Assembly (NCBI RefSeq): GCF_038784515.1
Contig: NZ_CP152376.1
Span: 2,976,001-3,040,000 of the forward strand
Length of the DNA: 64,000 nucleotides
DNA from: Rhodoferax sp. GW822-FHT02A01
Lineage (GTDB): Bacteria; Pseudomonadota; Gammaproteobacteria; Burkholderiales; Burkholderiaceae_C
Direction: 5' to 3'
Shown here piece by piece: positions 8,869 to 19,457 of the stretch (its first letter is position 1; every line of letters starts with the position of its first letter). Below the pieces are notes generated by a model that saw nothing but the letters and a program-made list of their open reading frames with translations, had not been told where the DNA came from and ran no database searches. Made by a program: the position numbers and the translations under genes.

Positions 8869-10422
8869 ATGGCACGTACACGATGTGATCGCACTCCCGC
8901 CTGGGCACAACTGCAACTGGCGTATGACAACAGTGGCAAGGCATTTGATCTGCGCCAGGCATTTGCGCAGGATGCAGGGCGATTTGAGGCGTTCAGTCAA
9001 AGTGCACCGTATGTATTCGCAGACCTTTCCAAAAACCGCATAGACGCTGCAACGGACAAATTGCTGTTCGATTTGGCACGACAAAGCGGATTGCAGGAGC
9101 ACCGCGATGCCATGTTTGCCGGTGAGAAGATCAACCACACCGAGGGGCGCGAAGTCTGGCACGTGCTGCTACGCACACCGCCGGAATCATCGCAAGACGG
9201 CAGTCACCGTTCGGTGGAGTTGGCCAAGGTGCATGAGACGCTGAATGCCATGCTGGCTTTTGCAGAAAGTGTGCGCTCTGACAGCGGTATCACCGATGTG
9301 GTGAACATCGGCATTGGTGGCTCCGACCTGGGACCGCAAATGGCGGTGATCGCGTTGGACGCGTTTGCCACCACTGGCAAGCGTCTGCATTTCGTCAGCA
9401 ATGTGGATGGACATGAACTGGCGGCTACACTGAAGACGGTCAAGGCAGACAGCACGCTGTTCCTGATTGCCAGCAAGACTTTCACCACCATCGAGACCAT
9501 GACCAATGCGCGCTCGGCCAAGGCCTGGTTCGAAGCGCAGGGCGGTACGGATACCGCCCGTCACTTTGCTGCGCTCACCACCAATGTTGCAGCGGCCAAT
9601 GCCTTCGGCATCACCACGACCTTCGGTTTCTGGGATTGGGTGGGCGGACGTTACTCGCTTTGGTCTGCGATTGGATTGCCGCTGGCCATTGCCATAGGCG
9701 CTCAAGGTTTCCGGGAATTTCTGGCGGGCGCGCACGCCATGGATGAGCACTTCCGCACAGCGCCACTGGAGCAGAACCTGCCCGTGCGTCTGGGCCTGTT
9801 GGACCTTTGGTATCGCAACTTCCATGGATTCACCAGCCGCAGCATTGCTCCATATCACAGCGCACTGCGTCGTTTGCCTGCCTACTTGCAGCAATTGGAA
9901 ATGGAAAGCAACGGCAAACGGGTGGACGCCGAGGGTGCCGCCTTGCCGTTTGGCACTTCGCCCGTGTTGTGGGGCGAGCCGGGCACCAACGGTCAGCACG
10001 CCTACTTTCAGATGCTGCATCAGGGCACCGATGTCGTTCCTCTGGAGTTTGTGGCGGTCAAGAAGCCTCGCCATGCACTCGCGTCTCATCACACCTTGTT
10101 GCTCGCCAATGTGTTGGCGCAGGCACAGGCATTGATGGTCGGCAAGGTCGATGCGGGAGGTCACAAGCATTTCCCCGGCAACCGCCCAAGCACATTCCTG
10201 CTGTTGGACGATTTGACACCCGCATCGCTGGGTGCGCTCATTGCCTTGCAGGAACATCGTGTGTTCGTCAGCGGTAGTCTGTGGGGTATCAACAGCTTTG
10301 ACCAGTGGGGTGTGGAGCTGGGCAAGGTGCTGGCCAAGGACGTTGAGGCTCGCCTTGGCAGTGGCGATACTACCGGCCTGGATGGGTCCACGGCCGGTTT
10401 GCTGGCGCGGCTGCGGGCCTGA
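8869..10422 (+). CDS. pgi: Glucose-6-phosphate isomerase
   Basis: Interconverts glucose 6-phosphate and fructose 6-phosphate. The 517-residue protein shows the SIS-fold signatures DVVNIGIGGSDLGPQMAV, SKTFTTIETMTN and FWDWVGGRYSLWSAIGLP, and the C-terminal family motif GVELGKVLAKDVEA. It is slightly shorter than the roughly 550-residue enterobacterial enzyme, as is common in Burkholderiales. It lies 50 bases after tal on the same strand. The downstream glycosylase gene starts 18 bases after its stop, so a read-through transcript is possible. Confidence 0.95.
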   Translation: MARTRCDRTPAWAQLQLAYDNSGKAFDLRQAFAQDAGRFEAFSQSAPYVFADLSKNRIDAATDKLLFDLARQSGLQEHRDAMFAGEKINHTEGREVWHVLLRTPPESSQDGSHRSVELAKVHETLNAMLAFAESVRSDSGITDVVNIGIGGSDLGPQMAVIALDAFATTGKRLHFVSNVDGHELAATLKTVKADSTLFLIASKTFTTIETMTNARSAKAWFEAQGGTDTARHFAALTTNVAAANAFGITTTFGFWDWVGGRYSLWSAIGLPLAIAIGAQGFREFLAGAHAMDEHFRTAPLEQNLPVRLGLLDLWYRNFHGFTSRSIAPYHSALRRLPAYLQQLEMESNGKRVDAEGAALPFGTSPVLWGEPGTNGQHAYFQMLHQGTDVVPLEFVAVKKPRHALASHHTLLLANVLAQAQALMVGKVDAGGHKHFPGNRPSTFLLLDDLTPASLGALIALQEHRVFVSGSLWGINSFDQWGVELGKVLAKDVEARLGSGDTTGLDGSTAGLLARLRA

Positions 10423-10440
10423 ACCCGGAGCACTCTGCGC

Positions 10441-11745
10441 TTGAAGCGTCGTCATCCGGTTGAACTGACACTGCAGCAGGCGCGCAACCTGCAACTGGCT
10501 GCACAGGGCCTGCTGCATCCCCCGGCCAAGCGGGCAACGCGCAAGGCCTTGCGTGATTGCCTCGCGCGCATGGGGTTGTTGCAGATCGACACGATTCACG
10601 TGGTGGCGCGCAGCCCCTACCTGGTCCTTTTCTCGCGACTTGGGGCTTATCCCGCGCAGTGGTTGGAAGACGCCTTGGCCCAAGGCGAAGTGTTTGAGAC
10701 CTGGGCCCATGAGGCCTGCTTTGCCCCCATTTCCGACCTGCTGGCGCATCGCGTTTTCAACCGCGAGGCGCGCTCTCATTGGGGCCTCGCCCATGCCCAG
10801 AAAATCCACGCGAAGCAGCGGGCCGAGCTGGATACATTGCTGGCACACATCCATACCCATGGCCCAGTGAAGTCTTCTGATTTTGAAAGACCGGACGGCG
10901 CGAGTTCGGCCTGGTGGGGCTGGAAAGATGAAAAGCGGTGGCTGGAAGCGCTGTTTGCCTCCGGCGAACTGATGGTGAAGCGACGCGATAAATTTCAGCG
11001 CGTGTACGACTTGGCGCACCGGGTTGTGCCCCATTTGCTGGGCCAGCCCGAAAGCCTTTCAGGTGGCCAGGCCGGTGCAGGAGATGCCACAAATGTGCCT
11101 GCAATCGCCGCGGTGCGCGCTCAGTTCATTTGCCAGTCCGTTGCCGCCCTGGGCGTGACGCAGGCACGCTGGATCCATGACTATTACCGCAGCAAACCCC
11201 GATTGAAGGACGTGGATCTGGACACCTTGGTGGAGCAGGGCGATCTGCTGCACATCAAGGTATGCGGATGGGACTCTCCCGGATATGTGCACCGGAGTCA
11301 GGCCGCCTTGGTGAAAAAAGCTGCAGCCGACAAATTGCATGCAACCCATACTGCGCTGCTCTCGCCTTTCGACCCGGTGGTTTGGGACCGTGAGCGGGCG
11401 CAGACTCTGTTTGACTTTGACTACCGCCTTGAGTGCTATACGCCCGAGCCCAAGCGGGTATATGGCTACTTTGTGCTGCCGATTTTGTGTCGCGGCGAGC
11501 TGATTGGCAGACTGGATGCCAAGGCACATCGCGCCGATGGCGTATTCGAAGTCAGGGCCTTATATGTACAGCAGGGCCCGCGCTGGACTGAAATGCAGAT
11601 TGAAGAGGTGGCGCGCGCTATTCTGCGCTGTGCCCAATGGCACGGCACGCCCGAGGTTCGGATTGGACGCACAAAGCCGGCCTACCTGGCGGCCGCACTA
11701 CGCCGCGCACTGCGCGCCTTGTCAATGGAAGAGCTTGTTGCATGA
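10441..11745 (+). CDS. ycaQ: Winged-helix DNA glycosylase, YcaQ/AlkX family
   Basis: A 434-residue protein of the HTH_42 (PF06224) family. Characterised members such as E. coli YcaQ/AlkX and Streptomyces AlkZ excise bulky alkylated bases and unhook DNA interstrand crosslinks. The signature QIDTIHVVARSPYLVLFSRL is at about residue 48, and the later stretch LLSPFDPVVWDRERAQTLFDFDYRLE, here shown by LLSPFDPVVWDRERA, includes the conserved region near the catalytic motif. The start is TTG at 10441 with CGGAG about 10 bases upstream; no ATG fits the conserved N-terminus better. Its stop codon overlaps the next ATG (ATGA), and that gene in turn overlaps tag, so translation of the three is likely coupled and the context supports a DNA repair role. 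Confidence 0.87.
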   Translation: MKRRHPVELTLQQARNLQLAAQGLLHPPAKRATRKALRDCLARMGLLQIDTIHVVARSPYLVLFSRLGAYPAQWLEDALAQGEVFETWAHEACFAPISDLLAHRVFNREARSHWGLAHAQKIHAKQRAELDTLLAHIHTHGPVKSSDFERPDGASSAWWGWKDEKRWLEALFASGELMVKRRDKFQRVYDLAHRVVPHLLGQPESLSGGQAGAGDATNVPAIAAVRAQFICQSVAALGVTQARWIHDYYRSKPRLKDVDLDTLVEQGDLLHIKVCGWDSPGYVHRSQAALVKKAAADKLHATHTALLSPFDPVVWDRERAQTLFDFDYRLECYTPEPKRVYGYFVLPILCRGELIGRLDAKAHRADGVFEVRALYVQQGPRWTEMQIEEVARAILRCAQWHGTPEVRIGRTKPAYLAAALRRALRALSMEELVA

Positions 11746-12368
11746 ACATTGTTTTTGATTTTGGAGCGGTGCTGTTCAACTGGCGGCCGGTCGACATCGT
11801 GGCAGAAGTATTTCCGCAGCACGCCGTTGATACGTCACAGGCCAAGCGACTGGCGCAAGAAGTGTTCGGCCACGAAGACTGGCAGAACTTTGACCGAGGC
11901 CTGCTGGACTTGGATGCCGTCACGGAGCGCACTTCGAAGAGGTTGGGCCTTGACGCCAATACGCTGCACCATCTGTTCAGCACAATCCCCGAGTGGTTGC
12001 TTCCCCTGCCGGACTCCTTGTCGATACTGCAGCTGTTGCTCACCAGGCGCGAAGCTGGCAGTGGCGTAAGCGGTGTGTACTTTCTCTCCAATATGCCTGC
12101 GCCCTATGCACGTGACCTGGAGTCCAAGCACACCTTCCTGGGGCACTTCGACGGCGGTATTTTTTCCGCGGATGTACATTGCAGCAAACCCGATCTGCGC
12201 ATCTACCAGTTGCTGCAGTCCCGCTACGGCTTTCCCGCCGAAAGCACGGTATTCATTGACGATATGCCAGGCAATGTGGAGGCGGCGCGCGAGCTGGGAT
12301 GGAAGGGCATTCACTTCACCTCAGCATCGCAATTGGCGACGGATTTGGTGCACCATTGCGGGCTATGA
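11742..12368 (+). CDS. HAD family hydrolase
   Basis: A 208-residue haloacid dehalogenase-like hydrolase. Motif I begins the protein (NIVFDFGAVLFNW), where the first aspartate would be the nucleophile; the usual DxD second aspartate is replaced by glycine (DFG), as in the YihX-like and epoxide hydrolase-like HAD subgroup. Motif II is FLSNMPAPYARD, motif III contains CSKPDLRIYQ and motif IV is VFIDDMPGNVEAARELGW. Substrates of such enzymes are small phosphorylated metabolites and cannot be predicted. The ATG overlaps the stop of the YcaQ-type gene and its own stop overlaps the start of tag, so it sits inside a DNA repair operon, where a nucleotide or sugar-phosphate clean-up role is conceivable. 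Confidence 0.85.
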   Translation: MNIVFDFGAVLFNWRPVDIVAEVFPQHAVDTSQAKRLAQEVFGHEDWQNFDRGLLDLDAVTERTSKRLGLDANTLHHLFSTIPEWLLPLPDSLSILQLLLTRREAGSGVSGVYFLSNMPAPYARDLESKHTFLGHFDGGIFSADVHCSKPDLRIYQLLQSRYGFPAESTVFIDDMPGNVEAARELGWKGIHFTSASQLATDLVHHCGL

Positions 12369-12976
12369 CAATCCAACACGCACGCTGCTTCTGGGTAGAC
12401 GATTCGCAGATCTACCGTGACTACCATGACCGTGAATGGGGCTTCCCCGTTTACAACGACACCCGGCTGTTTGAAAAAATCTGTCTGGAAGGTTTTCAGT
12501 CGGGACTGAGCTGGATCACTATCCTCAAGAAACGCGAGAACTTCCGTGCGGCGTTCGCGGGCTTTGACGTTGCACAGGTTGCACGCTTTACCGAAAAGGA
12601 CGTCGAGTGCCTGCTGGGCGATGCCGGCATCGTGCGACATCGCGGAAAGATCGAAGCGGCCATCAACAATGCGCGTTGTGCAGAGAAGCTGCTGGAGTCT
12701 GAACGCTCGCTCGCAGCGTACTTCTGGAAATTCGAACCACCGGCATCTAGCCGTCCCAAACGTATCACCCGCGATACGTTGCGCGCCATGACCCAGAATG
12801 CCGAATCCGTGGCACTCTCTAAGGACTTGAAGAAACGTGGCTGGAAGTTCGTTGGCCCCACCACCATGTACGCCTTCATGCAGGCCATGGGCCTGGTCAA
12901 TGACCATGAGGAAAGCTGCTTTGTGCGTGAAGCAGCACTCAAGGCCCGCAAGCAGTTCGATCCCAACAAGCTTTAA
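12365..12976 (+). CDS. tag: DNA-3-methyladenine glycosylase I
   Basis: Removes 3-methyladenine from alkylated DNA. The 203-residue protein starts MTIQHARCFWVDD at the ATG overlapping the preceding HAD stop, although the frame is open from 12299. Family motifs are YHDREWGFPVYND, LFEKICLEGFQSGLSW (with the catalytic-site glutamate and tryptophan) and KKRGWKFVGPTTMYAFMQA. The zinc-snap cysteines are seen near residue 7 (RCFW) and close to the C-terminus (HEESCF). It is the last gene of a three-gene unit ending at a strong bidirectional terminator. Confidence 0.95.
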   Translation: MTIQHARCFWVDDSQIYRDYHDREWGFPVYNDTRLFEKICLEGFQSGLSWITILKKRENFRAAFAGFDVAQVARFTEKDVECLLGDAGIVRHRGKIEAAINNARCAEKLLESERSLAAYFWKFEPPASSRPKRITRDTLRAMTQNAESVALSKDLKKRGWKFVGPTTMYAFMQAMGLVNDHEESCFVREAALKARKQFDPNKL

Positions 12977-12997
12977 CAAGAAGCAAGTACCCAAAAC

Positions 12998-13031
12998 AAA
13001 ACCCCGCAGAGCGCTAGCCCTGCGGGGTTTT
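12998..13031. terminator. Bidirectional rho-independent terminator between tag and groL
   Basis: AAAACCCCGCAG and CTGCGGGGTTTT are exact complements around a 10-base loop, giving a T-ending stem on both strands. It lies 21 bases after tag and 44 bases beyond the groL stop, and probably serves both. Confidence 0.9.
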
Positions 13032-13075
13032 GTTCATGCGGCTGAGTGAAACAGGTCCACTCAGGCAAGGAGCAA

Positions 13076-14746
<1,671 letters not shown>

Positions 14747-14794
14747 TCAGTAAATTAAAAAAGTAAGTAACGAGGGTACTTTTGGCTGCGGCCC

Positions 14795-14866
14795 GGGGCT
14801 ACGCCCCTTAACTTTGCTGCGCAAAGTTAGCCTGCGCCGAAAGTAAATTGCTGCGCAATTTACTTT
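14795..14866 (-). repeat. Row of three stem-loops between groS and groL
   Basis: Three perfect hairpins lie in series, each with a 3-base loop. The first has 5-bp arms (GGGGC, 14795-14807), the second 9-bp arms (TAACTTTGC, 14809-14829) and the third 12-bp arms (AAAGTAAATTGC, 14840-14866). Two share the core GCTGCGC. The last covers the groS stop codon, so it forms in the mRNA exactly where GroES translation ends. They may tune groL translation or stability, or act as an RNA processing site. Confidence 0.75.
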
Positions 14867-15150
14867 TCAACCACAGCGAAGAGGTCGTCTTCTTTCATCA
14901 CCAGCAGTTCGTCGCCGTCCACCTTGACGGTCTGGCCGCTGTACTTGCCGAACAGAACGCGGTCACCAATCTTGACAGTCAGGGCAGCGAGTTCGCCCTT
15001 GTCATTGCGCTTGCCGGGACCAACAGCCAGCACTTCGCCTTGATCAGGCTTTTCAGCAGCGTTGTCGGGGATGACGATGCCGGAGGCAGTTTTGGTTTCG
15101 CTTTCAACGCGTTTGACAATCACGCGGTCGGCCAATGGGCGCAGTTTCAT
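14860..15150 (-). CDS. groS: Co-chaperonin GroES (10 kDa)
   Basis: Heptameric lid of the GroEL chamber. The 96-residue protein begins [18 protein letters not shown] at an ATG preceded by AAGGAGA, and it contains the mobile-loop region [21 protein letters not shown] and the conserved [11 protein letters not shown] near the C-terminus (shown here in pieces). The frame is open further upstream to 15213, but that part lies in the leader between CIRCE and the ribosome site. It is the first gene of the groSL operon, controlled by the CIRCE element and a heat-shock-type promoter at 15238-15292. Confidence 0.97.
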   Translation of the reverse strand: MKLRPLADRVIVKRVESETKTASGIVIPDNAAEKPDQGEVLAVGPGKRNDKGELAALTVKIGDRVLFGKYSGQTVKVDGDELLVMKEDDLFAVVEK

Positions 15151-15237
15151 GAGGAATCTCCTTGGTTTTGAAACAGAGGTAAAAGCAAAGTGCCGACGCC
15201 AAAGCGTCAGCACCCAGGTTGTTTTCAGTCGGCAATG

Positions 15238-15264
15238 TTAGCACTCGCCAGACTTGAGTGCTAA
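15238..15264 (-). promoter_or_regulatory. CIRCE operator (HrcA binding site)
   Basis: TTAGCACTC, nine bases, GAGTGCTAA: an exact match to the CIRCE consensus. It lies 88 bases upstream of groS, directly after the promoter. HrcA repression of groSL is established for this element. Confidence 0.97.
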
Positions 15265-15266
15265 TC

Positions 15267-15292
15267 ATACGGGTTTTTTGGTCGTTTTCAAG
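15267..15292 (-). promoter_or_regulatory. Heat-shock (sigma-32-type) promoter of groSL
   Basis: On the minus strand CTTGAAA (15292-15286) is followed after 12 bases by CCCGTAT (15273-15267), close to the sigma-32 pattern CTTGAA and CCCCAT. It sits immediately before CIRCE, giving dual control. The -35 element overlaps the last codons of the MFS gene. Confidence 0.7.
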
Positions 15293-16556
15293 GGTTGGTC
15301 AGCCCGACCGTGGTCGAAATACCGGACTGCGAAAGGCGCACCAGCAGCGCAGCAAATGAGGCACCTGCGGCCAAAAAGGTCACCGCCACCCATCCCCACT
15401 GAGCCAGCAACGTGCTGCCCAGGGCGGCACCAGTGGCCATTCCAACGAACATACCAACCATCAGCACGGCGTTCAGTCGGCTACGGGCGGCGGGTTCAAT
15501 GCCGTACACAATGGTCTGGTGTGCGATCAGCGCTGCCTGTACGCCCAGATCGAATGTGACCGCACAAACCACCAACAGCACCAACTGCGCATGGCTTGAT
15601 AGCCAAGGCGCCATGGCCATGGCCACAAAGGACAACATCACCAAGCCTGCACCCAAACGGGTCACCAACTCCGGTCCACGCTTGTCAGCCAGTCGTCCGG
15701 CCAGCGGGGCGGCCAGTGCACCTGAAGCGCCAGCCAAACCGAAAGCTCCTGCGACCGAACTGCCCAGATGGAAAGGCTCCGAGTGCAACATGACCGCCAG
15801 CGTGGACCAGAATGCGCTAAAGGCTACCGACAGCAAACCCTGGGCCAATGCAGCCCGGCGCAGGGCGGGGTAGCGGCGCCATAGATTGCCCAATGAACCC
15901 AACAAGGCAGCGTAGGGTAGGGATGTCGTTGGTTTGAAATGGGGCAGTCCCCGCATGGCCGCCACGCCAATGGCGGCAACGCTGGCCGCCGCCGCAAAGA
16001 ACATGGTGCGCCAGCTGAAGTGCTCCGCCACAAAGCCGCTCACTACCCGGGATAGCAAGATGCCCAGGAGCAACCCGGTCATGACGGTGCCCACCACCCG
16101 TCCCCGATACGCCACGGGCGCCAGCGTGGCAGCGGCAGGAACGATGTCCTGTGCCATGGTTGCAGTGATTCCAATTGCCAGGCTGGCAACGAGCAATACT
16201 TGTATGGACGGTGCCAGGGCAGCCAGCAAAAGGGCCAGCACCAAAAGCGCAGCCTTGCCCAGAATGATGCTGCGGCGGTCAAACCGGTCGCCCAGCGGCG
16301 CCAGAAGAAAAAGTCCCAGGGCGTAACCCAGTTGGGTCAGCGTGGGTACCCAGCCGATGGCGCGGGTTGATGCGCTGAGTTCATCGCCGAGTACGCCCAG
16401 CATGGGCTGGCTGTAATACAGAGAGGCCACACTGAGCCCCGCCCCGGTGGCCAGTAGCAGTACCAGCGTTGCAGGAAGCTCGGCTTCAGCCGCTGGTTGT
16501 GTACCGTTGCCAGGCGCTGGGCCTTTATTGAAATTCGATGGTTGCATAACCGACAT
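15288..16556 (-). CDS. MFS transporter
   Basis: A 422-residue major facilitator superfamily inner membrane protein with about 12 hydrophobic segments. The first cytoplasmic loop carries the family motif in APLGDRFDRRSIILG, and the paired motif of the second half is seen in GRLADKRGPELVTRLG. It resembles the YgaY/YtbD-like drug or metabolite exporter group; the substrate is not predictable. The ATG at 16556 follows GAAGGAAAAGACAC, a good ribosome site. It diverges from a LysR regulator with 101 bases between starts, so that regulator is its likely controller. Its 3' end overlaps the groSL promoter. Confidence 0.88.
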   Translation of the reverse strand: MSVMQPSNFNKGPAPGNGTQPAAEAELPATLVLLLATGAGLSVASLYYSQPMLGVLGDELSASTRAIGWVPTLTQLGYALGLFLLAPLGDRFDRRSIILGKAALLVLALLLAALAPSIQVLLVASLAIGITATMAQDIVPAAATLAPVAYRGRVVGTVMTGLLLGILLSRVVSGFVAEHFSWRTMFFAAAASVAAIGVAAMRGLPHFKPTTSLPYAALLGSLGNLWRRYPALRRAALAQGLLSVAFSAFWSTLAVMLHSEPFHLGSSVAGAFGLAGASGALAAPLAGRLADKRGPELVTRLGAGLVMLSFVAMAMAPWLSSHAQLVLLVVCAVTFDLGVQAALIAHQTIVYGIEPAARSRLNAVLMVGMFVGMATGAALGSTLLAQWGWVAVTFLAAGASFAALLVRLSQSGISTTVGLTNP

Positions 16557-16657
16557 GTGTCTTTTCCTTCAGGATATTTGGAGCATGGCTGCATTGTGAA
16601 AGCCAAGAAGGAAAGGTGGTAGTAGGTTGCCAAGCATATTTGTTATACATTGAACGT

Positions 16658-17635
16658 ATGAAAACGAGTGGCAAATTTCCTACTGACCGTATAGGTACCA
16701 AGACATCGGGTCTCATGGCCGCAGGCGCTGCAGACGCAGACATGAGCATGCTGCTCATGGGTACTTTTGTGCGCATTGTGGAGTCCGGCAGCCTGTCGGC
16801 AGCTGCTGCGCAGATGAACGCCACGCAGCCTACGGTCAGTCGCCGCTTGCAGGCGCTGGAGCGGCATCTGGGCGTGCGTCTGCTGCAGCGCTCCACACAC
16901 GGCATGCGGCTGACGGTTGACGGCGAGCGCTGTTTCGAGCGAGCCAAGGAGCTGCTGGCAAGCTGGGCTGCTTTTGAGGCCGACCTGCGCGGAACGCAAA
17001 AGGAACCCCAGGGCAAATTGCGCGTGGCAGTCCCCCACGCCTTCGGACAGGAGAAATTTGTGCTGCCCCTGGCCCGCTTCTTGAAGGAGTGCCCGCAAGT
17101 CACCGTGGAATGGCTGTTGCGGGACGACGTGCAGGACTACATCGGCTCAGGTATTGATTGCGCGGTCCAGGTGGGAGAGCCCAAGGATCCGGCGGTGGTG
17201 GCTATCAAGATGTCCGAGGTGCCGCGCTTCGTCGTTGCGGCGCCCTCCGTGCTGGATGATGCGCTGCCGGCCGAGGTTGGGGATCTGGCGCATCTACCCT
17301 GGCTGGCTCTGGGGACTTATTACCGCAACGAGGTGGTGCTCAGGCATAACGTGACGGGGGAGGTCCGGCAGGTTCCTATTCGTCCCCGCTTCACCACGGA
17401 CAACCTCTACGCCTTGCGCAGCGCGGCGTTGTTGGGACTGGGGGTCTGCGTCGGCTCTGCGTGGCTGCTCGCCGACGATATCGCGCAAGGCCGCCTGCTG
17501 CACCTGATGCCGCAGTGGCAGGCGGCACCGTTGCCGGTCTACCTGACCTATCCGCATGCGCAGTTCTATCCGTCGCGACTACAGCGCTTTGTTTCCATCA
17601 TGCGCGATGCAGTGCCGATGGCCGTCCAGAGTTGA
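16658..17635 (+). CDS. LysR family transcriptional regulator
   Basis: DNA-binding regulator with an N-terminal winged helix (GTFVRIVESGSLSAAAAQMN, ATQPTVSRRLQALERHLGVRLLQRS) and a C-terminal effector-binding domain of periplasmic-binding-protein fold. The start is uncertain: ATGs at 16658, 16715 and 16742 are all in frame, none has a strong ribosome site, and most LysR proteins begin close to the last. From 16658 it is 325 residues. It diverges from the MFS gene and probably controls it, and perhaps its own expression. The effector is unknown. Confidence 0.88.
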   Translation: MKTSGKFPTDRIGTKTSGLMAAGAADADMSMLLMGTFVRIVESGSLSAAAAQMNATQPTVSRRLQALERHLGVRLLQRSTHGMRLTVDGERCFERAKELLASWAAFEADLRGTQKEPQGKLRVAVPHAFGQEKFVLPLARFLKECPQVTVEWLLRDDVQDYIGSGIDCAVQVGEPKDPAVVAIKMSEVPRFVVAAPSVLDDALPAEVGDLAHLPWLALGTYYRNEVVLRHNVTGEVRQVPIRPRFTTDNLYALRSAALLGLGVCVGSAWLLADDIAQGRLLHLMPQWQAAPLPVYLTYPHAQFYPSRLQRFVSIMRDAVPMAVQS

Positions 17636-17744
17636 CGCAGGCCCCGTCTGCAACCTGTAGAGATGTCTCGAGAAATCAAGGGTTAACCCTTAGAATCCAC
17701 CTCTTGCCCGCACAGGGAGCCTCTTCTGAAAGCCTGGATACTGC

Positions 17745-18671
17745 ATGATCGTACGAGACCGACCGACCGGGCTTGACCTGTTTCTTCTGATGCGCGGTTC
17801 CATACTGCCGCGCATCAGCAAAATCCTGATTTTCAATATCGCACTGGCAACCGCGGTCACGGTGACCCATGGCATGTTCTTTCAATTCAAGGTCACGCTG
17901 TCGCCCATTCCCTTTTCACTCATGGGATTGCCGTTGGCCATCTTCCTGGGCTTTCGCAATACCGCTGCCTATGACCGCTATTGGGAAGCGCGCAAACTGT
18001 GGGGAGAGTTGCTGCTGCGCTGTCGCAATCTGTCGCGCCAGTGCCTCTACCTCGTGGATGCACCCGCACCTGGTCAGGAAGATTTGCGCCCACGCATGCT
18101 GTACCGGGCGGTGGCGTTCTGCCATGCCTTGCGTCTGCAATTGCGGGGCACGCCGTCGGGCGCCGAAGTCCAGGCATTTGTCAGCCTGCAGGAGTGGGCC
18201 GATGTGGCCAAGGCCAGCAATCACAGTGCGGCCTTGATGATGCGCATGGGGGCGGACCTTGGTGCACTGCGCCGCGCCGGGCTGGCAGACCCGCAGGTGG
18301 TTGCCCAGATAGACAGCACCCTGTCAGCCATGACCAACGCTGCTGCTTCGTGCGAACGTATCAACAGCACTCCGGTGCCGTTTTCCTACACGCTGCTGTT
18401 GCACCGAACGGCCTATGCTTATTGCCTGCTGTTGCCCTTTGGCCTAGTTGATACGCTGACATTCATGACCCCGGTAGTGGTTGCCATCGTCGCATACACT
18501 TTTTTCGGACTCGATGCACTGGGCGATGAAATTGAGGAGCCTTTCGGAAGCTCTCCGAACGACCTGCCACTGGACGCCATTTGCCGAAGCATCGAAATCA
18601 CTGTCCGGGAAGCGCTTGGTGAGGAAGAAATTCCACCCCCGCTGTTGCCGGTGGACTATTGCCTGATGTAA
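17745..18671 (+). CDS. Bestrophin-like membrane protein
   Basis: A 308-residue inner membrane protein of the bacterial bestrophin/YneE family (related to PF01062), pentameric ion channels or anion transporters. Typical traits are the N-terminal MIVRDRPTGLDLFLLMRGS, the stretch FSLMGLPLAIFLGFRNTAAYDRYWEARKLWGE (conserved core GFRNTAAYDRYWEAR), and the later PFGLVDTLTFMTPVVVAIVAYTFFGLDALGDEIE with the acidic end GDEIEEPFG. About four hydrophobic segments are visible. The ribosome site is weak. It is followed after 45 bases by a TauE/SafE permease gene and may form a unit with it. Ion selectivity cannot be read. Confidence 0.87.
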   Translation: MIVRDRPTGLDLFLLMRGSILPRISKILIFNIALATAVTVTHGMFFQFKVTLSPIPFSLMGLPLAIFLGFRNTAAYDRYWEARKLWGELLLRCRNLSRQCLYLVDAPAPGQEDLRPRMLYRAVAFCHALRLQLRGTPSGAEVQAFVSLQEWADVAKASNHSAALMMRMGADLGALRRAGLADPQVVAQIDSTLSAMTNAAASCERINSTPVPFSYTLLLHRTAYAYCLLLPFGLVDTLTFMTPVVVAIVAYTFFGLDALGDEIEEPFGSSPNDLPLDAICRSIEITVREALGEEEIPPPLLPVDYCLM

Positions 18672-18716
18672 GTCCTGCGCACCGACAGCGCACGGAACCC
18701 TAACCTTGGAATCGTT

Positions 18717-19457
18717 ATGTTGATTGCTCTTATCTTTATCGCGGGCGCCTGGGCTGGCTTGCAAAACTCGTTGGCCGGAGGTGGCTCATTCGTCACACTG
18801 CCCATGCTGATCATTTCTGGCATGTCGCCGCTGGCGGCCAACATTACATCGACGGTTGCACTCTTTCCAGGACAAGTGACCTCAGGCCTGGCAGGACGGG
18901 CGCTGGTAACCGGCGCAGGCAAGCTTTCCTTTCGTGCGCTATTTGGCATCAGTATCCTGGGTGGGGCGCTGGGCGGCCTGCTTCTGCTCAACACGCCTTC
19001 CAGCGTATTTGCCCGACTGGTACCCTGGCTGGTGCTGTTTGCCACAACCGTATTCGCCTGGGGAAGTCTCTTTCGCAAGATCCGCAGCGGCTCTGCACAT
19101 CTGGGCACGGTGGGGGCCGGTATTGCGCAGTTCTGCATTGCCATTTATGGCGGCTACTTCGGCGGCGGAATTGGTATTCTCATGATGGCCGCGCTGACCA
19201 TGGCGGGCTTGCCCACCCGCAATGCGGGTGCAACCAAGAACGCATTGGCCAGCGTCATGAATGCTTCAGCCGTCTTGCTGTTCATCACCTCGCCCCAGGT
19301 GCATTGGCTGGAAGCCGTGGTGCTGAGCTCAGGCGCCATATTGGGTGGACTCATGGGGTCCTGGGCGTTGCACCGGGTCAATGAAAAGGTGCTGCGCGTG
19401 GCCATTGTCTGCATTGGTGTGGTGTTGACCATCGGTCTGTTTATGAAGCCAATTTAG
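18717..19457 (+). CDS. TauE/SafE family sulfite/anion permease
   Basis: A 246-residue polytopic membrane protein of the TauE/SafE family (PF01925), with about eight hydrophobic segments arranged as two repeats. The family glycine-rich motifs are [19 protein letters not shown] in the first half and [20 protein letters not shown] in the second. Members export or import sulfite, sulfoacetate and similar small anions; the substrate here is unknown. Its TAG stop overlaps by two bases the TAA stop of the convergent hybrid kinase, leaving no room for a separate terminator. Confidence 0.9.
   Translation: MLIALIFIAGAWAGLQNSLAGGGSFVTLPMLIISGMSPLAANITSTVALFPGQVTSGLAGRALVTGAGKLSFRALFGISILGGALGGLLLLNTPSSVFARLVPWLVLFATTVFAWGSLFRKIRSGSAHLGTVGAGIAQFCIAIYGGYFGGGIGILMMAALTMAGLPTRNAGATKNALASVMNASAVLLFITSPQVHWLEAVVLSSGAILGGLMGSWALHRVNEKVLRVAIVCIGVVLTIGLFMKPI

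Noticed and set aside
9187..11034. 615-residue minus-strand frame over pgi and the YcaQ-type gene
   Set aside because: Antisense shadow of two well-identified genes, low-complexity basic composition.
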